Below, one piece after another: positions 29,535 through 36,992 of a stretch of 36,992 nucleotides of DNA. The notes under the pieces were generated by a model. That model worked only from the letters and a program-made list of their open reading frames with translations, was not told the origin of the DNA and searched no databases. The position numbers were made by a program, and so were the translations under genes. Positions within the stretch are counted from its first letter, which is position 1; each line of letters starts with the position of its first letter. The stretch spans positions 1-36,992 of the forward strand of contig NZ_LAKD02000098.1 of NCBI RefSeq assembly GCF_000968685.2, read 5' to 3'. Origin of the DNA: Streptomyces antioxidans (GTDB lineage: Bacteria; Actinomycetota; Actinomycetes; Streptomycetales; Streptomycetaceae).

Positions 29535-30722
29535 GTGAGCCGTAGGGCCAGCCACCGCGTCCCGGGCGGCCGCGCCGCCGCCCGCCGAGCCGCCCAGCGA
29601 GCCGCCCGGCGCGGGGTCATGGGCCGGGCCGATCCGATGCGCCGCCTGCTGCCGCAGGCGATGGTGGTCGCCGCCCTGGCCGGCGGCACCTCCGCCTTCG
29701 TCGCCCAGGACAAGGCCGTACGGCTCAGCGTCGACGGCGACGCGCGCACGCTGCACACCTACGCCGACGACGTGGGCGAGCTGCTGGCGGACGAGGACCT
29801 GCACGTCGGCGCGCACGACATCGTCGCCCCCGCGCCCGGCCAGCGGCTCGGCGACGGCGACGAGATCGCCGTCCGCCACGGCCGCCCCGTCACCCTCACC
29901 CTCGACGGGGAGCGCCGCCGGGTGTGGACCACCGCGCGCACGGTTGACGGCGCACTGCGCCAACTGGGCGTACGTGCCGAGGGCGCGTATCTGTCCGCGT
30001 CCCGCTCCGCGGCCATCACCAGCCGCGGCCTGCTCCTGCACGTCCGCACCGAGCGGACCGTCACCTTCCTCGCCGACGGGCGCCCTCATGCCATCCGTAC
30101 GAACGCGGCCACCGTCGGCGAGGCGCTCGCCGCCGCCGGGCTCACCCTGCGCGGCCAGGACACCACGTCCGTCCCGCTGGACAGCTTCCCGCGCGACGGC
30201 CAGACGGTGACGGTGATGCGGATCACCGGCGGCAAGGAGACCCGGGACCATCCGGTGCCCTTCACCACCATCCGCCGCGCCGACCCCACCCTCCCCAAGG
30301 GCACCGAACTGGTCGCCCGGCCCGGCGAGCCGGGAACCCTGCGGATCACCTACCGGGTGCGCAGCGTCAACGGCGTACGGCAGCGGCCGCGGAAGATCGG
30401 CAGCGAGATCGTCAAGGCGCCCGTGGCCCGGATCGTCCGGGTCGGCACCATGACCGTGCCCGCAGGCGTCGGCGGCCCGGCGGACGGGCTCAACTGGCGG
30501 GCGATGGCCCGCTGCGAATCGGGCGGGCGTCCCGACGCGGTCGACGACTCCGGCCGTTACGGCGGCCTCTACCAGCTCGACCAGGGCACCTGGCACGCCC
30601 TCGGCGGCCACGGCCGCCCCCAGGACGCGCCCCCGTCCGAGCAGACCTACCGCGCGAAGAAGCTCTACCAGCAGCGGGGCACCAGCCCGTGGCCGAGCTG
30701 CGGCGCGAAGCTCCACCGGTGA
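29535..30722 (+). CDS. rpfB: Resuscitation-promoting factor RpfB-like cell-wall hydrolase
   Basis: The 395-residue protein has an Arg/Ala-rich cytoplasmic N-terminus, one membrane segment or uncleaved signal (about residues 38-58, LLPQAMVVAALAGGTSAFVA), three DUF348 repeats (about 60-240), a G5 domain (about 240-315) and a C-terminal Rpf transglycosylase-like domain. The order DUF348x3-G5-Rpf is that of mycobacterial RpfB. The catalytic Glu is Glu328 in MARCESGG, and a cysteine pair (ARCESG and WPSCGA) should form the domain disulfide. It cleaves peptidoglycan during germination or growth resumption. The start is GTG 29535 with GGAG 7 nt upstream. A good promoter lies at 29452-29480. The order tatD-rpfB-ksgA-ispE is conserved in actinobacteria. 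Confidence 0.95.
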   Translation: MSRRASHRVPGGRAAARRAAQRAARRGVMGRADPMRRLLPQAMVVAALAGGTSAFVAQDKAVRLSVDGDARTLHTYADDVGELLADEDLHVGAHDIVAPAPGQRLGDGDEIAVRHGRPVTLTLDGERRRVWTTARTVDGALRQLGVRAEGAYLSASRSAAITSRGLLLHVRTERTVTFLADGRPHAIRTNAATVGEALAAAGLTLRGQDTTSVPLDSFPRDGQTVTVMRITGGKETRDHPVPFTTIRRADPTLPKGTELVARPGEPGTLRITYRVRSVNGVRQRPRKIGSEIVKAPVARIVRVGTMTVPAGVGGPADGLNWRAMARCESGGRPDAVDDSGRYGGLYQLDQGTWHALGGHGRPQDAPPSEQTYRAKKLYQQRGTSPWPSCGAKLHR

Positions 30723-30788
30723 GGGGGCTGGCCGGGTGCCCGGGCCCGGGCCGGAAGGGGGCCTGAAAAAGGGGCCTAAACTTCCTGG

Positions 30789-31655
30789 GTGAGCTCCACC
30801 GACTCCGACGTTCTGCTCGGCCCCGCCGACATCCGCGAACTCGCGGCGCGGCTCGGCGTACGCCCGACCAAGCAGCGCGGCCAGAACTTCGTCATCGACG
30901 CCAATACGGTCCGCCGGATCGTACGGACCGCCGGGGTGCGCCCGGACGACGTGGTCGTCGAGGTCGGCCCGGGGCTCGGGTCGCTGACCCTCGCGCTGCT
31001 GGAGGCCGCCGACCGGGTCACCGCCGTCGAGATCGACGACGTCCTCGCGGCGGCGCTCCCCGCCACCGTCCGGGACCGGCTGCCGCACCGCGCCGACCGG
31101 TTCGCGCTGGTGCACAGCGACGCGCTGCGGCTGACCGAGCTGCCGGGCCCGGCCCCGACCGCGCTGGTCGCCAACCTGCCGTACAACGTCGCCGTGCCCG
31201 TGCTGCTCCACATGCTCGGGCGGTTCCCGACCATCGAGCGGACCCTGGTCATGGTGCAGTCCGAGGTCGCCGACCGGCTCGCCGCCCCGCCCGGCTCCAA
31301 GGTCTACGGCGTCCCGTCCGTGAAGGCCGCCTGGTACGCCCACGTCAGGCGCGCGGGCGCGATCGGCCGCAATGTCTTCTGGCCCGCCCCGAACGTCGAC
31401 TCCGGCCTGGTCTCGCTGATCCGCCGGGACGAGCCCCCGCGCACCACCGCCACCCGGGAAGAGGTCTTCGCGGTGGTGGACGCGGCGTTCGCCCAGCGCC
31501 GCAAGACCCTCCGGGCGGCGCTCGCGGGCTGGGCCGGGTCGGCGGGGGCCGCGGAGGCGGCCCTGAGGGCCGCCGGGGTCTCGCCGCAGGCGCGCGGGGA
31601 GTCGCTGAGGGTGGAGGACTTCGCCGCGATCGCTGAGCGCGGGCCAGCGGCCTGA
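30789..31655 (+). CDS. rsmA: 16S rRNA (adenine1518/1519-N6)-dimethyltransferase KsgA
   Basis: The 288-residue protein dimethylates two adjacent adenines in helix 45 of 16S rRNA with SAM; loss gives kasugamycin resistance. Motifs are KQRGQNFVID at the N-terminus, the SAM loop EVGPGLGSLT, the acidic AVEID, the catalytic NLPYN, and the late FWPAPNVDSGLV. Length is normal. GTG 30789 is preceded by no Shine-Dalgarno, and a -10-like TAAACT (30777-30782) ends 7 nt before it, so a leaderless transcript is possible in addition to read-through from rpfB 66 bp upstream. Confidence 0.95.
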   Translation: MSSTDSDVLLGPADIRELAARLGVRPTKQRGQNFVIDANTVRRIVRTAGVRPDDVVVEVGPGLGSLTLALLEAADRVTAVEIDDVLAAALPATVRDRLPHRADRFALVHSDALRLTELPGPAPTALVANLPYNVAVPVLLHMLGRFPTIERTLVMVQSEVADRLAAPPGSKVYGVPSVKAAWYAHVRRAGAIGRNVFWPAPNVDSGLVSLIRRDEPPRTTATREEVFAVVDAAFAQRRKTLRAALAGWAGSAGAAEAALRAAGVSPQARGESLRVEDFAAIAERGPAA

Positions 31656-31862
31656 CCACACGCCGCGCCCGCGGGCGGGCCTGCTCCCCGCCCTTCCGCC
31701 ACGCGGCTCCCCGACACGGCGGAGCCCCGCCCCGGGGTCCCGCCCGGGCCACACTTGGTCATACCTCGGCCGGGGGAGGGGGACAGGCCCGCCGTGGGCC
31801 GAGTCTCCGCAGGCGGGACAATGGCCGCGTCGGAACCACCCGAACCCCCGCCAAGGAGCCCC

Positions 31863-32789
31863 GTGAGCCGCCCCGTGACCGCCCGTGTGCCCGCCAAGGT
31901 CAACGTCCAGCTCGCGGTCGGCGGACTGCGCCCCGACGGCTTCCACGACCTGGCCAACGTCTTCCTCGCCGTCGGGCTCCACGACGAGGTCACCGCCGCC
32001 CCCGCCGACGCCCTCCGGATCACCGTCGAGGGCGCCGACGCCGCCCAGGTGCCGCTGGACCGCACCAACCTCGCCGCCCGCGCCGCCCGCGCCCTCGCCG
32101 AGCGGTACGGCATCGAGCCCGGCGTCCACCTCCACATCGCCAAGGACATCCCCGTGGCGGGCGGTATGGCGGGCGGCAGCGCGGACGCCGCCGGGGCGCT
32201 GCTGGCCTGCGACGCGTTGTGGGGCACCCAGGCGCCCCGCGCCGAACTCCTAGAGATCTGTGCCGAGTTGGGCAGCGACATCCCCTTCAGCCTCGTCGGC
32301 GGCGTGGCCCTCGGCCGCGGCCGGGGCGAGCTGCTGACGCCGCTGGAGACCGGCGGCGCCTTCCACTGGGTGTTCGCCGTCGCCGACGGCGGACTGTCCA
32401 CCCCCGCCGTCTACCGCGAATGCGACCGGCTCCGCGAGGCCTCCGGCACGGGCGCGAGCGCCGCCGATGTGCCCGACCCCGAGCCCTCCCGGGCGCTGCT
32501 GGACGCGCTGCGCACCGGCGACGCCACCGCACTGGCCGCCGCCGTCTCCAACGACCTCCAGCCCGCCGCGCTCTCGCTGCGCCCCGCGCTCGCCGACACC
32601 CTGCGCGCCGGCGCGGACGCGGGCGCCCTCGCCTCCCTCGTCTCCGGCTCCGGCCCGACCTGCGCCTTCCTGGCCAAGGGCCCCGAGGCCGCGCAGGCGG
32701 TCGCGACCGGGCTGGCCGCCTCGGGCACCTGCCGCACGGTCCGGGTCACCTCGGGCCCGGTCCCCGGAGCGCGGCTGGTCCACGCCTGA
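31863..32789 (+). CDS. ispE: 4-diphosphocytidyl-2-C-methyl-D-erythritol kinase
   Basis: The 308-residue GHMP kinase phosphorylates CDP-methylerythritol in the MEP pathway of isoprenoid synthesis. The family motifs are the opening PAKVNVQLAVGGLRPDGFHD, the ATP-binding glycine loop PVAGGMAGGSADAAGAL and the C-terminal SGSGPTCAF. It starts at GTG 31863 with AAGGAG 4 nt upstream; upstream frame extension is not homologous. The 207-bp gap after ksgA is GC-rich with a weak GGCTCC/GGAGCC stem (31705-31726), but no strong promoter or terminator. Confidence 0.95.
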   Translation: MSRPVTARVPAKVNVQLAVGGLRPDGFHDLANVFLAVGLHDEVTAAPADALRITVEGADAAQVPLDRTNLAARAARALAERYGIEPGVHLHIAKDIPVAGGMAGGSADAAGALLACDALWGTQAPRAELLEICAELGSDIPFSLVGGVALGRGRGELLTPLETGGAFHWVFAVADGGLSTPAVYRECDRLREASGTGASAADVPDPEPSRALLDALRTGDATALAAAVSNDLQPAALSLRPALADTLRAGADAGALASLVSGSGPTCAFLAKGPEAAQAVATGLAASGTCRTVRVTSGPVPGARLVHA

Positions 32790-32850
32790 GCCCGTGGTCG
32801 GCGCCTGATCGGATACGTCAGCGCCCAAGCGTGCGGTCGGTGCCCCGGGC

Positions 32851-32923
32851 AAGCCGCCCCGCCCCTGGGCAAGCCGCCCCCCCGCACCAAGCCGCCCCGC
32901 CCCGTGCCCGCGTAAGCCGCTCC
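32851..32923 (+). repeat. Imperfect tandem AAGCCGCCCC repeats between ispE and the ABC-F gene
   Basis: AAGCCGCCCC occurs at 32851-32860, 32871-32880 and 32889-32898, with a variant near 32914, mostly preceded by GGGC. The array fills the centre of the 182-bp gap. A -10-like TACCCT is at 32933-32938. Confidence 0.75.
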
Positions 32924-32971
32924 GCGTGGCGACTACCCTGGGATGCCGATCGATCCGCGTAATGGAGTGTG

Positions 32972-34789
<1,818 letters not shown>

Positions 34790-35087
34790 CCCGGGGGCGC
34801 ATGGGCCGCTACCTACGATGTGCGTGGCTTGAAAGCATGGTGTGAAGAGGTTGTGCGGCGGTGGCGCGTGCCCTGGCAACGGTCGCGTCACAGGCCGGTC
34901 TCAGCTGATCGATGACCTGGACACTGATCCCTATTGCGCCCCTTACGGGTGATACAAAGAACTCCCGCCTGCCTTCCGCTCAATGGCGGGGTGCCCTGTC
35001 CGATTCGCTCCTTCCCGGAGGGTTTTGACCACCGGGATAGCGGGGGAGGCCGGTCGGACGACGGGTCCCGCATCTGAAGGATTTCGC
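34790..35087 (+). other. 298-bp intergenic region upstream of the beta-propeller gene
   Basis: This is the least GC-rich stretch in the right half of the window. It contains a hairpin, CCCGCC (34964-34969) with GGCGGG (34985-34990), one CCTTACGG octamer (34941-34948), and AT-richer DNA around GATACAAAGAA (34951-34961) that may be part of a promoter. AAGGA at 35077-35081 serves the downstream ATG. I cannot identify an ORF with good codon use here. An unannotated small RNA or long 5' leader is possible but not shown. Confidence 0.4.
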
Positions 35088-36932
35088 ATGTCACAGCCGC
35101 CTCCGCCGCCCAACCAGCCGCCGCAGGGCGGCTTCGGCGCACCGCAGGAGCCTGGGTACGGCTACCCACAGCAGCCGTCCACACCGCCTCCGGGCCAGCA
35201 GGGCTACGGCTATCCGCAGGGCCCCGGCCAGCCGCCGCAGACACCGCCGCCCCCTCCGCCTCCGCCGCCGTCGGCACCGCCCGCGCCGCCGCAGACGCCC
35301 CCGCAGGGCGCCGGCGGCTACGGCTACCCGGAGCAGCCGGTACACACCCAGCCGACCCAGGTGGGCCCGTCGCCGTTCGGATCCGGCCAGCAGCCTTACG
35401 GTCAGCAGCAGTACGGTCAGCAGCCCTACGGACAGCCGCAATTCGGCCAGCCGCCGTACGGCCAGCCACCGCAGCCCCAGTACCCCGGCGGCCCCGGTCC
35501 GGCCGGTCCCGGCCGGTCCAGGCAGCGCATGGCGATCATCGTCAGCGTCGTGGTCGCGGTCGCGCTGATCGTCGGCGGCGGCATCTGGTTCGCCACCCAG
35601 GATGACGGCGGCGACAGCGAGGCCAAGGGCAAGGACAAGCAGTCCAGCCAGGGCGCCTCCAGCGGCACCACGGGCGGCGGTGACAAGCCCGCCAAGACCG
35701 TGGACGCCAAGCTGCTCAACAAGATCCCGATGCCCAAGGTCTCCGACCAGGTCACCGTCGAGGGCATGTGGGCCACCGACGACGCCTTCGTGAAGGCCGG
35801 TGTCTACAAGATCGTCGGCTATCCCCTGAGCGGCGGCGCCGCCAAGTGGACGATCCCCCTGGACGGCGCGGTCTGCTGGTCCTCGGACCACCTCACCAAG
35901 GACGGGCTCACCACGGTCCTCTACCAGGGGGCCAAGCCGTCGGCCAAGGACAAGTACCCCAGCTGCACCGAGGTCGGGCTGCTGGACCTCAAGAACGGCA
36001 AGATGCTGTGGCACCGCAGCGTCAAGGAGGGTGACGAGAAGATCTCCTTCGACGAGGTCACCATCGGCGGCGGCACCGTGGCCGCGGGCGGTACCAGCGG
36101 CGGCGCCGCCTGGTCCACCTCGGGCCAGGCCCTGTGGAAGCCCAAGTCGGGCGAGCAGTGCGCGGACGACGGCTACGCGGGCGGCGAGGACAAGCTGGTC
36201 GCGGTCCGCCGCTGCGGCGACTACGACGACCCGCAGATCCAGGTCCAGACGCTGAACCCGAAGACGGGCGCGGTGAAGTCGGCGTACAAGGTCTCGCAGG
36301 GCATCGACTACGTCCACGTGGCGTCCACCGACCCGCTGGTGATCGGCCTGGACGCCGGTGACTCCACCGGCTCGGCGGTCTCGGACTTCCTGGCCATCGA
36401 CGACAGCGCCAAGAGCGGCAAGGTGCTCGGCAAGATCGGCACCGAGAACGGCAAGTACGACGCCAAGTGCGAGTCGACCAATGTCGAGGGCTGCCGCAAG
36501 CTCGCCGTCTCCAAGTCGGCGAACACCCTCTTCCTCGGCTCCGAGGACCGCACCGACTCCAGCTCCGCGACGGCCAACGAGGTCGTGGCCTTCGACCTGA
36601 AGACCGGCAAGCCGATCGGGAAGACCGACGGGGTCAAGGGCGCCGCGCTCACCCCGCTCGGGCTGGACGAGGACGGCTCCGTCCTCGCCTACCAGGAGAG
36701 CAGCTGGGAGACCGGCGGCGCGGTCTGGCGGATCGACCCCAAGTCGTACGCCAAGACCAAGCTGCTGCAGAACCCCGTCGCCAGCCATGAGGTGGAGCAG
36801 AACTTCAGCCCCAGCTACTCGGAGATCATCTACTCCGGGCAGCACCTCTACATGAGCGACGTCTACGCCACCAAGCCCTCGGGCACCTACGACCGGGACG
36901 ACCCGCTGGCGATCATCTTCGGCGCGAGCTGA
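35088..36932 (+). CDS. Membrane-anchored PQQ-like beta-propeller protein with Pro/Gln/Gly/Tyr-rich N-terminus
   Basis: The 614-residue protein has a cytoplasmic N-terminal tail (1-145) rich in Pro, Gln, Gly and Tyr, with PPPP runs and repeated QPYGQ-type units. One membrane helix follows (about 148-170, MAIIVSVVVAVALIVGGGIW), then a Ser/Lys/Gly linker and an extracytoplasmic domain of about 400 residues. That domain contains repeated phrases such as LLDLKNGKMLWHRSV, TLNPKTGAVKSAYKV and AFDLKTGKPIGK, typical of PQQ-like (WD40-type) propeller blades. No catalytic motif is visible, so it is probably a binding or scaffold protein. It starts at ATG 35088 with AAGGA 6 nt upstream. Similar tail-anchored propellers are numerous in Streptomyces and often poorly characterised. 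Confidence 0.85.
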   Translation: MSQPPPPPNQPPQGGFGAPQEPGYGYPQQPSTPPPGQQGYGYPQGPGQPPQTPPPPPPPPPSAPPAPPQTPPQGAGGYGYPEQPVHTQPTQVGPSPFGSGQQPYGQQQYGQQPYGQPQFGQPPYGQPPQPQYPGGPGPAGPGRSRQRMAIIVSVVVAVALIVGGGIWFATQDDGGDSEAKGKDKQSSQGASSGTTGGGDKPAKTVDAKLLNKIPMPKVSDQVTVEGMWATDDAFVKAGVYKIVGYPLSGGAAKWTIPLDGAVCWSSDHLTKDGLTTVLYQGAKPSAKDKYPSCTEVGLLDLKNGKMLWHRSVKEGDEKISFDEVTIGGGTVAAGGTSGGAAWSTSGQALWKPKSGEQCADDGYAGGEDKLVAVRRCGDYDDPQIQVQTLNPKTGAVKSAYKVSQGIDYVHVASTDPLVIGLDAGDSTGSAVSDFLAIDDSAKSGKVLGKIGTENGKYDAKCESTNVEGCRKLAVSKSANTLFLGSEDRTDSSSATANEVVAFDLKTGKPIGKTDGVKGAALTPLGLDEDGSVLAYQESSWETGGAVWRIDPKSYAKTKLLQNPVASHEVEQNFSPSYSEIIYSGQHLYMSDVYATKPSGTYDRDDPLAIIFGAS

Positions 36933-36992
36933 CGTCCCGGCATCCGCCCGGCCGATCCCGCGGCGGCCCCGGCCGAGCAACTCCACGGCGGC

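Noticed and set aside
34888..35469. Minus-strand open frame of 193 codons opposite the beta-propeller gene start
   Set aside because: Its Ala/Arg-rich translation is the antisense shadow of the Pro/Gln-rich tail and has no homology.

Overview
The window is high-GC actinomycete chromosome, almost certainly Streptomyces. GC is above 70% by eye, third codon positions are nearly all G/C, GTG starts are common, and genes overlap at GTGA/ATGA junctions. The order PBP lipoprotein, protein O-mannosyltransferase, rsmI, tatD, rpfB, ksgA, ispE, ABC-F is the familiar Streptomyces core order. I see no insertion sequence, integrase, phage gene, CRISPR array or rRNA.

Layout. 1-1424: end of an unknown gene, tRNA-Ala(CGC) with a strong terminator, a Dps ferritin (minus) and a small membrane protein. 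1642-5124: a secreted trypsin-like protease lipoprotein, a GNAT acetyltransferase (minus), an exonuclease III (plus) and a MerR regulator (minus). 5187-8722: divergent from merR, a coupled operon of a type I Baeyer-Villiger monooxygenase, an alpha/beta hydrolase and an SDR, laid out like the mycobacterial mymA-lipR-SDR locus. 8835-9161: a Gln/Arg-rich disordered protein with 18-bp repeats. 9303-15807: a tricorn-type protease (minus) divergent from a TetR-MMPL exporter pair, with operator-like palindromes in the shared region. 16204-18951: an energy-coupling-factor metal transporter (CbiM/N fusion, CbiQ, CbiO) preceded by a Nur-box-like site, so nickel is the likelier substrate. 19088-22744: a beta-lactamase-fold serine hydrolase, an SDR, an EamA transporter and a YbaK-type deacylase. 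22935-26519: a penicillin-binding lipoprotein and protein O-mannosyltransferase, both minus. 26727-34789: rsmI, a CxxC zinc-ribbon protein, tatD, rpfB, rsmA/ksgA, ispE and a two-domain ABC-F protein, all plus. 35088-36932: a membrane-anchored PQQ-like beta-propeller protein with a Pro/Gln/Gly/Tyr-rich cytoplasmic tail.

Themes. Several genes serve the cell envelope (PBP, Pmt, RpfB, serine hydrolase) and a second group serves ribosome maturation or protection (RsmI, RsmA, ABC-F). Most of the content is ordinary. The less expected signals are: an 8-mer, CCGTAAGG, found 16 times on the two strands against roughly one expected from base composition; a seven-copy 8-bp tandem array in the tetR leader; a candidate Nur box; a shared TetR/MMPL/tricorn control region; and many short duplications at gene ends. 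No clearly new multi-gene system is evident.
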